Source: Bryopsis sp. KO-2023
Taxonomy: Eukaryota > Chlorophyta > Ulvophyceae > Bryopsidales > Bryopsidaceae
NCBI GenBank assembly: GCA_030272585.1
Contig: BSYQ01000003.1
Span: 2,666,001 to 2,730,000 of the forward strand
Reading direction: 5' to 3'
Length of the DNA: 64,000 nucleotides
The translations under genes were made by a program, and so were the position numbers. This document shows positions 1-11,400 of this stretch, piece after piece (position 1 is the first letter of the stretch; each line of letters opens with the position of its first letter). A model generated the notes under the pieces. That model was not told the DNA's origin. It ran no database searches and was given only the letters and a program-made list of their open reading frames with translations.

Positions 1-2257
1 CCTCCACAAACAACCAAGATACAGCAGAACGTGAATCTCCCAGTGTAATATTTTTTTTCTCTCTCTCTCCATTTAAAGGGTCCCTCCCCCACCCCCCCAA
101 CCTCTTTTCTTTAAAAAAAAAAAAAAAAAACACTCCCATATGATACGAGGCGATTTTCGTTCGTGCCGACACTTCCCGACTCTCAAATTCCTCTCCACCG
201 GAAAAAAAACCAAAAAAAACCATTTTTTTTCCTTCAAATATTAATAAGAGAGAGAAAAGAAAAAAAAAAAGATTTTCTGCATAACCACCGGTGTGCATCC
301 CTCTGTTATACTAGAAATTTGAAAAAAGACAAACACAAACATCACAAATCTCCATTCAATAGGAAGTAAAAACACACACACACATAAAAACACACACACA
401 TCTCTCTACGAATATGGTCCATTATAACCAGCCATCACCTGAAAAAAAACAGACCAACCAACAAATACTCTCCATTGTCTGAAAAAGAGCACAAAGGTAA
501 GGCGAAAATAAAGAAAAACAAAACAGAAGGGTGTCCCTACAAAGCCCATCTCTTGCCCACCTTGTTCCTTTTTTTTTTCCTTTTTCTTTTTTCCCTTTTT
601 TCCGTTCCTGTCTTCTTTCTTTCAAAAGAAAGATATGATTTTGTTGTTCATCACTCTTTAAAAAAAAAAAAAAAGCATTCTCCTTTCAATTTTTTTTGTT
701 TTTTGTTTTGTTTTTATATCCACACGACAGTAGCAAAACCTTCGCCGAGCATATCACCATCAATACATACACTTGGTCAAATTAAAGAAACAAAAATAGA
801 GAAATTCCAGCTTTTTATATTCTCCTTCCAAAAAAAAGTGCAAAGAGTTTCAATAACCAGCCAGAGAATCAGTTTCCGATGGAAAAATCTGATTTTTTTT
901 TTCTTCCCTTTTTCCCCCTCTGTATCAAGATTCTTGAATATATATATAAAGATATATCTGTTCTGTTTGATTGTTGTTCCTTTTGTCTTTTGTCTTTTTA
1001 ATTTTTTTTTTTTTCTGAAATTTCTTTGGGGGGTTTTCAAAAAACATGTCCTGTTTTGATACAATCGTACGCAGAATTAAAATCAATACCCCATCTTTTG
1101 ATTTTTCTGACCCTGCTGGCTGACGGATAAAAAGATCGATCGCTTTTCCCCTGTTTCCCCAACCCTCCACCCCCCCTTCTTCAAACCCCAAAAATCACTG
1201 AACCGTCTAGATTCTTTTTTGTATCTTTCCCAAACCCTTCCTGGGTTATCTTTCCCCCCTCCCCCAAACGAAATCTTGTTTTTTTTTGAAGAGAAGGAAA
1301 ACTGCATTCATATATCCCCCCCCCAAAAAAAGCAACACTGCTGCTTGCTTTCATGTATATATATATACATATATATACACATATTTCCTTCCTTCCTCTC
1401 TCTCTCTTCGTTTTATCACGTTTCCCCCTAAGGTTTCCTTTCAAAGTTTTCGACCCGACAGCATCTTTTATGGAATTAAAAAAAAAAAAAACGGAAAGAC
1501 CAAAAAAAAAAAAAAGCGAAAGAAAAAAAACATATATTGGTCACCCCAATAACACCAAAAAAAACCCAGATGATTGCCGTGCCCCCCAGTATTTCATCAT
1601 TCCATTGTGCAAAATTATATAAAAAAAACAGAAAAAGAAAAGACAACAGAAAAGAAAAATATACCACTCCTGTAAGGGGCATACGAAACTCCTCAAAGCA
1701 GCATCTCTTTTTTTTGTAACCTTATTGATTAATCACCTTTTTTTACCCCCTTTCTCTCTGTCTCTACACTGATAATTAACGAAACTCCCCTATTGACTCG
1801 GACGCCCTCCCAACCCCCCTCCCCATTGGTTTCTTTTGTCTTTTGTTTTTTGTTTGAAAAAAGAAAAAAAACCCACAAAAAAATGCATTTTTTTTTGTTT
1901 AGCTTTGCCTAACATTTTCTCTCCTTTCTTTAAAAATATCTAGACAGACGAATCCTAACCACTTATCTCACTGAAACATGTTTTCTTCCCCCCCCCCCTG
2001 AAAAAAAAACCCTTCTTCCCCTTTTTCTTTCAATAGAACGTTTTTTTTCCCCATCATTTTTCCTTGCAAAGATTCTTTTTTGCTTTTTTTTTTCTTTTTC
2101 CTTTCACAAGTGTCTCTCTTTTCCCCCACCTTGATTGTTTTTTTCCTTTCTCTTTACATTCTTCATGTTGTCAAAATATATCTTAAGATAAGGGAAATAT
2201 ATATCTTTTCCTTCTGTTTTTTGAAAATAAAAATCTCCTTTTTATCGTTTTAAAAAA
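1..2257. other. Low-complexity, G-poor flank without a gene
   Basis: This stretch is dominated by T, C and A: homopolymer T and A runs, CT tracts and CCCC runs, with very little G on the + strand. Open frames here are short and made of Lys, Phe and Ser codons from homopolymers, and none looks like a protein. It lies directly downstream of the minus-strand gene ending at 2258, so on that gene's sense strand it is C-poor. It may be 3' UTR or transcribed 3' flank. I see no RNA gene in it. Confidence 0.7.
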
Positions 2258-5200
2258 TCATGGTGCCAGGACTGTTGGCGGTGTGAGATATGGACTGGAG
2301 TCCAGAGACATTGCAGCTTGGAGAGCTCCCAGAAACTCGGCAGAGGCAGTGTCGTGAATATCTGAAATTCACACAATACCATCTCATTAACATTCCCAAT
2401 ATCTGTTGAACCTTCCCCCAAAATGCCCAATGCTGTTTTCCCAGCATTTGAAAACGACTCTCTATACCCCCAAAAAACTTTCCACAACCAGAAAAACAAT
2501 CGTCGTGAAACTCTTATTGTGGATGGAGCACCGGCACGCTGCTGGAAACCAATCCCCCAAAATGCCCAATGCTGTTTTCCCAGCATTTGAAAACGACTCT
2601 CTATACCCCCAAAAAACTTTCCACAACCAGAAAAACAATCGTCGTGAAACTCTTATTGTGGATGGAGCACCGGCACGCTGCTGGAAACCAAACCTACCTG
2701 TGAGATGTGCAAGACTGGAAGGCCAGAACTTGACTCTTCCTCTTGCCTTCCTGTCGTGGAAAAGCAGCGCAGCGGCCACCACTGAAGGTCGGAAATTCAG
2801 GAACTCGTGTCGCAGCAGAGCATCTTGGAGGAGGTTGAAAACGGAACCGACGGCATGATAGTCGGAAGTCATCTGCACCACCCGGACACAACACGAATCA
2901 CTCCACACCCCATCCAAAAATCAAAGCAAAATCAAAGCTGGCAAAGACACCCCCAAAAACATTGTCCCCAAAAACATTGTCCCCAAAAACATTGTTAACA
3001 ATAACAATGCATGAGGTTAGGTGTAGAATTACCTTGCTGTTGTACCCCAAGCGTTCGAAATAGAGCTTCATCACGCGGATGGCAGAAATGGCAGCGGTGT
3101 CATGATTCAGCACCATCCTGACTTGACCTTCCATCTTTGCAACAGAGCCCATGGGGAACTGCACCATGGCGTCCATTTGCTCGGGATGGGGGACCTTCTC
3201 TGGAGGTTCTCCCTGCCTTGCTGAGATCAACACGAGAGTGCCGACAAACACGACCCACACCCCGTCTTGAATCTGCACCACCACCACCAATAAATCACTC
3301 AGTAACCAAAAAAAAAAGCAAACCTTTCTTGGAAACAGGAAAGGCAAAGAAAAGCAAAATTCTCCAGAATTTTATATCAAGCTCACCCTGACACCAGTGG
3401 ACATGACCCTGTCCATCAGCAACACGCCATCATGAATCGTTTCGTCTTTCAAATTGAGTCTGCGTCCCATTCCAATCGCCATTTCAACGAGGTCATTTCG
3501 CTGGTGCACATAGCTGGCTCCCATCATCTGTACCATAAAGTAAAATATCAAAATTTTCCCCTCTTGCAATATATTCACAGTCTTTAAGAAGCATCGACCC
3601 ACCGCTCAACAGCCAACACTGAAGTTGAAATATTGATCAAAACCAAAATTGGTCAGAACAACACTTCACCTGATAGTTGAGCCTGTGGGTCTGTTCGAAC
3701 TGCTTGACAGCTGAGAAGGCCTCCTTGCATCTGGCCTCTGCTGCCATGTCTTCCGACAAAACCTCACGGCCCATATCAGCAGCAGCAGCACCTTCTGGAA
3801 AAGAGAAAACCAAAAAAATTGCATAAGGTCAGTCACTGAAGCATTTTATCATTAATACAACGTTAATTCGGAGAGCATCCATGTTTTCCTGGCCTGCAAC
3901 TAAAGAGGACAATGTACCACACCTTCATCGACGTAGTGCTGGAGATTGGCACCCAAGTTTGGACTTGTAAGCCATTCTGCGAACTTCCATGACCTTGCCT
4001 TGCATCTGATGCCCCCTTGAAGGTCATCAATAGAACTGCGAACACCAAAAAACACACACTCCTTTTGTCAAGAAGATAACCAATCTGCACTTTTCAAAAA
4101 AAATTGTCTATATAATGTGAAAAATATGTCGCAAAAAAAAATGTATATATGTAAATATAAATACTATGTCGCAAAAAAAAAATGGAAAAAATGTATATAT
4201 AAATATATAAATACTATGTGCACACAGGCTTTAAAATCAATCCTGCGGGAACCCCCCAAAAAAACCTTCCACCACACATAATTCAGGAGCAAAATATTAC
4301 ATTCACAGGAAGACATGGAGAAACAAGCCTTCAATCGTTTGATCGAAATCACATTTTCAAGAGTCATGTGGGGAAATTTTACCTGACTGGTGCACCCAGC
4401 CCCTTCAACATGGCTTGCACAGCTTCCTTAACTGCCGTAAGATTATTCTCGCGATTGTGGCGCACCCTGCCCACCACGACCATCACTTCCTCACAAAGCA
4501 CTTGCTGGCCCTCTTGCTCAACCCAGTGCCGTGTGTCACACAGCCACTTGTGCAAACTGAGCACAGCTACTCCGACGCTCAAGGAGGGAACGCTGGCTTC
4601 CAGCACACCATTCTCGGCATTTTGCAACACTCCCAGCCTGCAGTGTTTCACAAAAATGAGGTCATATTTTGAGGAGATGGCATATCATTTATATATATAT
4701 ATATATATATTGCACACCAGGATATCGAGAAGAAAAAAAGACAAAATAAGAAAAGCAAAACAGACAGTGAATACCAAAATTTTATGCCATTGCAGTCAGA
4801 CACACAGCCAATACCACGAATTCCGAACAGCTTTGTGGATTTTTTTTGGCTGCAAGCACAACACCTTACCTGACATGGTAGTTTCTGAGGGCAGAGTTGA
4901 AAAGTTGGGCCGCCTTTGCTTGAGCCCAAACGACGCCAGATTGCCACAAGAGGTCGATGATGGTGTGATGAACGAGAGTGTCCAGCCTGCAACCCTGCTG
5001 GACCATCTGTTCGAAAATGCGCACTGCCCTGTGCCATTGGCCACCCTTTTCGAAAGCTTGCAGCAGCGCGATGTACGTCATCGAGTCTGGCTTGCAATTC
5101 TGAATCTTCATCCTTTCGAAAATCTCGCTCGCCTTTTCCCACTTTCCAGCCTGGATAATAACAATAGAACGTCTGACAATGTTGCTTCATCTTTTCGACG

Positions 5201-6811
5201 AAAAAGAAATGAGTTGTTCACCAAGAAAATGCGATCAAAACAAGAAAAATGTGATAATGAAACAAAAACGATGTTGCAAAAACGCACACACACACACACA
5301 CCTGTGCGCAGACATTGATCAAGGAATTGAAGGTGACCGTGTTCGGATGACAACCCTCCTTGTGCATCTGGTTGAACAGCTGCAAAGCGAGCTCCCAGGC
5401 ACCACCCTTCTCGCAGGTTGCGAGCAATGCGTTGTAGGTGATGATGTTTCTCTCGCAGCCGTTCTGCACCATCTTGCGGAAAGTTTCCAAAGCTTTGTCC
5501 AATTCTCCAGCTTTTCCGTATGCGGAGATGAGGGCGGTATACGTGGTGGCAATCGGGGCATGACCAGCTGCCCTCAACCTTTCGTAAACCTGACATGGAT
5601 TGTTGCAGCACATTTTCGATTTAAACCTGACATGGATCGTTGCAGCACACGATCGGATGAAATCTCTATCGACCCCAAGCGTCAAGTCAAACATATATCA
5701 GAAAACAGCTCCGAATCGAAATCTATACCTTCAATGCCTCATCCGGCTGGCCACACATGTTGCAAGCGATAATGGCTGTGTTGTAAGTCCTTATTTCTGG
5801 CTCCAGCCCCTGCACAGGTCCATGCAGAGAGATCTCAATGAAAAACACGAATCACACGAATTCGCAGCGAATCAGCGTCGAATCTGAATCGGGGCCAGCG
5901 TGCCAATCTCGTCAGCACTCTTTCCATACCTGCTCCTGCATGACGTCCAAAACTTTGACGGCCTCTTCCCACTGGCCCGTTTTGCCATATACGTCGATCA
6001 ACGTGTTGTAAGTTACCACGTTCGGCTGGCATCCCTCCGCTTTCATCTGCTTGTACACGTCGAGGGCCAGTTCCAGCTCTCCGCACTTGATGCAGACGTT
6101 CATCAGGGCGCTGTATGTGTGCACGTTGCACTGAATTCCCCTGCTGCGCATCTCAGCCACGAGCTCAAGAGCTCTGCGCAACTGCTGTTGCTGGCCGCAC
6201 AGCGATATCATGGTTGTGTAGGTATATACATCGCAAAGGGCAGAGAGCTCGTGACCCTGCTCGAAGCCTCGCAGCCAATCGAACAATTCGATAGCTCGGT
6301 TGACGCAACCGACCTTCGCCAGCTCCTTGAGCAGTGCCGCCAATGCCCGCGAGTCCAGGTAGCACAGAGCTTGAGAAACCGTCAGCACGACGGAAGTCTC
6401 TGGGGGCAGGGATTGAATAACCCTCACCAAGTCCTCGACGGACATCTCAGAGAAAGCCAACTTTCCGCCGGCCTCCAACGACTGACCCCAACCGACCTTG
6501 GTGACCTGCTCCCATAACCTACGGTAACCTTTTGCCCGACGACCGTCCTTGTTCTTCCCTCGAACCTGATTTTTGCTACCCCGACCACCCCTCGCCCCGG
6601 GAGTATTGGTATATTGCTGTCCACCTCCATTCTGCAGGGCTTGTTCCAGAGGCAAGCTCTGTCCGGCCCACCCGACCGCATCCCCTTCAGTGGTCGCACC
6701 CTTCACAGACCAAGAGCCACGTTTTTCATGTCCTCCTCGTGCAGGGAGGGCTGGACTCTGCTCGGCGGCGCCCACCGGGCCGCTTACGTTCACGTTTTGC
6801 CACTGTTCCAT
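2258..6811 (-). CDS. PPR-SMR-cyclin fusion protein, 894 aa
   Basis: Exons in transcript order: 6811-5930, 5809-5729, 5589-5302, 5150-4870, 4637-4383, 4035-3923, 3794-3670, 3527-3387, 3272-3033, 2872-2698, 2361-2258. All phases close, giving 895 codons with stop. Residues 1-115 are Gly/Gln-rich. About 130-510 are pentatricopeptide repeats (for example VVTYNTLIDVYGKTGQWEEA), which bind organellar RNA in known families. About 520-595 resemble an SMR domain (SLSVGVAVLSLHKWL, VKEAVQAMLKGLGAP), but its LDxH and TGxG motifs are degenerate. From about 675 to the end it reads as a cyclin fold: LKDETIHDGVLLMDRVMS and VGTLVLISARQGE match cyclin box one, RPSVVAAALLFHDR box two. The ATG at 6811 is the first in frame. 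The N-terminus gives no clear transit peptide. PPR identity is firm, SMR and cyclin come from pattern recognition, and the fusion rests on phase continuity without transcript evidence. Confidence 0.85.
2414..2691. repeat. Perfect 139-bp tandem duplication inside an intron
   Basis: The 139 bp at 2414-2552 are repeated without a mismatch at 2553-2691. The array lies wholly in the last intron (2362-2697) of the PPR-SMR-cyclin gene. On the minus strand each unit carries an acceptor-like TTTCCAG, so the duplication adds decoy acceptors. Confidence 0.95.
4690..4711. repeat. (TA)n microsatellite
   Basis: About eleven uninterrupted TA units. They lie in the intron between exons 4 and 5 of the PPR-SMR-cyclin gene. 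Confidence 0.95.
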
Positions 6812-7342
6812 TTTTGCTCCAAGCTGCAAGACTGCCTCCCTTCAAAAATGTTTTTTCCTCCAAAAAGTACTGCTTCGAACGTCAAACACATGACTAGCAA
6901 GAAAGCCTCACGTCAGGAAACTTTCCCTCGGATGCCTGTCATGGAGCTCTGTAGTTGGAGGATTCCTGTGGGATGTGGGTCGTCGCTGGCTCGCGACAAA
7001 TCAACGAAAGCTGTCATGTATGCCTGTCATGTATGCCGAGATGTCTGCGTGGGAAAGTCCCTTCAGCACGATTTCTTCGCGCCCTGTTGCGAACTGCGCA
7101 GGCAGATCATTCCCCTTTTTGCCGATTCGGTCACAGCCGTCGTGACTCCTGGTTGAGTCCACGTCCACAGGGGGGGAAAAATTTGGCAGTCATACTCGCC
7201 CCAATCCCCATTCTCCCTGTGATGAGATTATCTTATCTCCCCACTGGGAAGTGAGCGAAGGAGCAAAAAAAAAACAACGGCGGCGGCAGCAATAACCGAC
7301 GGTATCCGCCACACACGTCCGCGTTTCTCGAAAAGCCAACCA
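6812..7342. promoter_or_regulatory. Divergent intergenic region of PPR fusion and Mog1 genes
   Basis: About 530 bp separate two start codons pointing away from each other, so this must hold both 5' UTRs and both promoters. I recognise no TATA box or other defined element, and the short open frames show no family features. A minus-strand acceptor-like TTGCAG just upstream of the PPR start leaves room for a 5' UTR intron. Confidence 0.5.
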
Positions 7343-7939
7343 ATGATGGAATCTACTGACGCGGGTGAGACTCCAACCGTGCGCCCCCTGTTCGGAGGTG
7401 CAATAGAAGTGTCCGTTCCACAGCGCTTCATAGACGTCAGCGACTTCCGCCCAGTTCCAGACCACCAAGAAATATTCGCGGACGGCAACACAGACCAGTC
7501 GATCATCGTGGAGATCGTACAGCACGTTGGAGACGTCCCAGACGCAGAGTCGGCGCGCTATTTCTGGAACGACTTGGCAGAGCAAAACCAGTCCCAAAAC
7601 AACACCGTTTTCAGTGATCAAGAGCTGTCCTCGACCGACGTTGCTGGGATTCCGACGGAGTCGTTCAAGGCGGTCATAGTTGGGTCGCAAGAGGTATCCA
7701 AAGGCAGGCAAGGACCCGACGCAGCAAACCTCGTGCAGATATCTCTGGCGGTTTTGCGCCTTCCGTCGGTGGGATCTGACGTCTTGGTGACGATTAACAC
7801 TCCAATAATCATCAACAAGAATAGTACGGCGGCGAAAGACGCTGGGAGTGGTCTGAAACCCGATCACGTGGTGGGGCCGTCGCTTTTGAAGGCTGCGTTA
7901 GGAACGTTGAAAGTCAAAGAGTGGGGATTGTTTGGATGA
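7343..7939 (+). CDS. Mog1-like Ran-binding factor (RANGRF/Mog1 family), 198 aa
   Basis: This is a single-exon gene from ATG at 7343 to TGA. The N-terminal half matches Mog1: LFGGAIEVSVP, then FIDVSDFRPVPDHQEIFAD, then TDQSIIVEIVQHV, in the order of the human and yeast proteins. The C-terminal half keeps the family's VLRLPSVGSDVLVTINTP stretch. Length is normal for the family (about 190-220 aa). Mog1 proteins bind the GTPase Ran, promote nucleotide release and act in nuclear transport. Two adjacent ATGs (7343 and 7346) give nearly the same protein. It starts 0.53 kb from the divergent PPR fusion gene. There is no sign of truncation or transfer. Confidence 0.93.
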   Translation: MMESTDAGETPTVRPLFGGAIEVSVPQRFIDVSDFRPVPDHQEIFADGNTDQSIIVEIVQHVGDVPDAESARYFWNDLAEQNQSQNNTVFSDQELSSTDVAGIPTESFKAVIVGSQEVSKGRQGPDAANLVQISLAVLRLPSVGSDVLVTINTPIIINKNSTAAKDAGSGLKPDHVVGPSLLKAALGTLKVKEWGLFG

Positions 7940-8402
7940 TACTGGCATTGTGCCTGTGAATAGTGGTCGTCAAGATGAACAAAACGGCAGCAGCAGGGGC
8001 TGGTCTGTTTCTATGTAGTTTGATGTTTGTTCTCCGATTGGTTTGTGTGTAAAAAGGAAAGGATTTGGGGATTTAGCCCAAATCCGCTCGAAATCGTGTC
8101 GCTCCTCCAGTGCTTCCCTCGCTCAATATCGCGAATTTGTGCGTCCTTGCAAGGCGTCCAATTCGACGCCTGGTATGTCTCGTTTGGGAGAGAAATAAAC
8201 ACGATCTAAACTTAAAAAGCACACGCATGTGCAGCCAGCAGGAGCTTCATTGCCAGTTCACCTCGCGTCCCCATTGCACCGCGCCAGATTGGTTTCCTAA
8301 TAATTCGTTTGCTGAATAATAGAATCTTTCGGGTCCTGTCGTTTTACTGCACACCTCTTGGCCTTTAGTCCTGCCACCCACACTAGATCCACTTTCGCAA
8401 AC
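7940..8402. other. Intergenic spacer between Mog1 and phosphofructokinase genes
   Basis: It holds the 3' end of the Mog1 gene and the 5' region of the next plus-strand gene. No supported coding frame or RNA gene is visible. Confidence 0.5.
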
Positions 8403-11400
8403 ATGCTGGGCCGCCGCTGGACAAACCCCCTCCCCGTGTCCGCACCCAAGAGAGTCGTGCAGCCTAGAGTCACACCCTTCCATACAAACGCCCGCCATGA
8501 GAGATTTTTGCCCAAGCGATGGTTGTGTCGCAGCGAATCGAACTCGTCCAATGAGGAGAGCCCGGAGCAAACCCCTGAGCCGGAGATACCTGACATTCCC
8601 GAAGACAGCTATCCTTTCCCTGAGGAGCCCTTTCCTCAAGATCCCTATGGTGGTGAGTCACCCCCATTTATTTATTTATTTATTTTTATTTTATTTTATT
8701 TTATTTTGCTATTATTTATCGTCTACATTTTTGACTTAGGTAACCTTTCTGCTGAGCAGCTGCTCAACACATAGGAATCCATTGAGGGCTTTTTGATCAC
8801 GGCAAAACTGCCGAAAGTTTGAAATGTGTGAAGTCTTGTACATGCATCCAATGACCTCATGTAGATGTGAAGAATAATACCCAATTCAATGTTGATCCCT
8901 TTGGAAGTAGTCAAAGAGAAGTTGTGTCCTGATTGCCAGATACGATGCCTGTGAAAACTCTTCGAGACAGGTTGCAGCCAAGGTGTGCAAAAAAGGTTGG
9001 GTCTTTTCGTTGAATATTTCCTTTTCTGTGACTTCCTACGGACCTTAGCAGCGTTTCTTTGTTTTTGATGTGGTCAGTGTGATACTGAGACCTCGAAAAA
9101 AAGCATCTGTGCAAAAGAAGCATTATGAATAGTGACAGTGAGAATTGCAACTGGACATAACTTGTTATTCTTACTGCTAGAGTGGTGGGCTCATATCAGT
9201 CATGACAGACTACACGAAAAACCTCCATGCACTACAGATGAAAAACTGTGGGAAAACATTGCACCTGATTTTCTTTTCTCCAAATTTAAATGATTTTTTT
9301 AAAGAGAAACGGAGAAACCGGGCAAGAACTTCTCCAACAATGGTAAATCAAGTTCCTGATTTCCCCCCCGGATGCTCCCTTTTTTTTTTTTTTAAGAAAG
9401 AAAAGACGTGTTCTTCTCATTACCAACTACGCACCAAGGGAAAAAAATATTCTTGAATATTAGGCGTTTTTTGAAGTTGCAAAATCAGTGAATTGACAAG
9501 GATATTATCAGTGGATCACAGGGATAGCCCATTCGTTGTAGACAACAATGCTGGAGGAGGCTTTGGTAAGAAAATTGATTTTGAGAGACAATTTTGTGAG
9601 TCATTAGCGTCTGATAAGGCAGTCATCATAGAAAGAAACCAGGATTTGAACCTGGGTCAACAGTAGGATCAACAGCAGATTGCATCATTTTTTGTGAAAA
9701 GAGAAAAGTTCTGATGAGAATATCTGACTGGATCCCCCTTGGCCTGCTTCAATTGCACTCCCTTTAAACACAGGACATATGTTCTTACAAAGACGGTTGT
9801 GGCCTCTCAATGCTTTTGTTATAGCAACAAACCGACATACTCATCTCATTGTGAAATATGCAATGTTGTCTGCTGAACATAATACCTGATCCTCCCTATT
9901 GTCTTTCAGTGTGCGATGATGACCGAATCAATATTCAGGCAGTTCAATTCGGAAGTCCCGAGTCTGTGGGTATGGCCATCGTTTCTCCTTTTTCTCAGCA
10001 TGGACTCTTCGACATATCGTTATTTTGAAAATTATCTGGGAATCTCACACAAAAGGAGTGTGCTTTTTGTATGAATGAATCACCCGCTGTCCTTTCGAAA
10101 AGGGAAACTTCCCTGGTGGTGAGTCAACTTTGGGATTTTCAGGTGCGGAATGCGAGCATGGGTTGGCGGACATGTCACTGGAAGATGAGATGTGCATCGT
10201 GTTGCCGAGGTTTGCGGTTCGATCTGGTCCCAGGAGGAGAATATACTTCAAACCTGCAGGGGTGAGACTGTGCCAACTAACATCAAACACCCATCCATGG
10301 CAGACCCTTCAGGATCGTGGCCGTTAAACCATGCATGTGTTTGCAGGTGACGGCTGCAATCGTAACATGCGGTGGACTTTGCCCAGGTCTGAACGATGTG
10401 ATCCAAGCGATTGTGTATAAGCTGACAGACTATGGAGTTCCCGAGGATAACATCATGGGAATCAGATTTGGTTTGAGGGGTTTTTACGACCCGATGAACA
10501 GACCTATCGTCATGCACAGAGAGTTGGTCGATGATATTCACTTGCGAGGTGGAACCATGCTGGTAATTCTCGCTGTTGCCTGAGAAGATGTCTCAAAGGG
10601 AGTGTTGTGGTGGATAGTTTTGATTTTGGGGGTGAACAAGCGCAGGTCATCAACTTTATTCTCCTCTTTTTGAAAGTTGAAATAGTTTTTTCGCCCCAGG
10701 AAAGACGACCTTTCAGGGGGTTCACGCTTCACACCTCAACATTTGCTTGGAACGTGTGAGTTTTTCTTTTGGAGTGTATTGGATTGAGAATGGTGGCTTT
10801 TTTTTTCTTCTTGGAAAACCTCTCCAGATGAGTGGAAGGCACGTCTAGTATGTTACATGTCAGTTTCACCGAAAACAGAGAGGATTCCTTATGCCAATTA
10901 CCTGTTATAAACACCGATCTTTCTTTGAGCTAAATTTTTTTACCTGTTGTGATTTCATTGTCTTCAAGGGGACTTCGAGGGGTGGAGCTGACATTTCCCA
11001 GATTGTCAGTAGGATCCACTTGTGGGATTTGGACATGCTTTTTGTTTTGGGTGGGAACGGAGGGAACGCTGCGGCCAACGCGATTCAGGAGGAATGCGAA
11101 CGGCGAGACGTGTTGTGCTCGGTGATTGGGGTGCCAAAGTCCATTGACAATGATATTCTCATTGTAAGTAGTAATTTGGTATCAGAGAGAGAGGGAATGT
11201 GCGTTTGATCATTTGGTTTTTTTGGGGGGGGGGGGCAATGTCAGTATCTGGAGAGTTTCTCACCTGTGAAACAGAATAGGTGAAACTGCTTTCGGTGCGA
11301 CTCAACCCCAACCATGAGATCTAACACAAGCTGCACTTAGACCCGCCATTTTGCATGGTGTTCGAAGTATTGGGCTTTTTCTCAGATGGATAGATGCGTG

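Noticed and set aside
475..1059. A 194-codon open frame on the + strand
   Set aside because: It is coded by homopolymer T and A runs (Phe/Lys-rich), starts and stops in low-complexity DNA, and resembles no protein.
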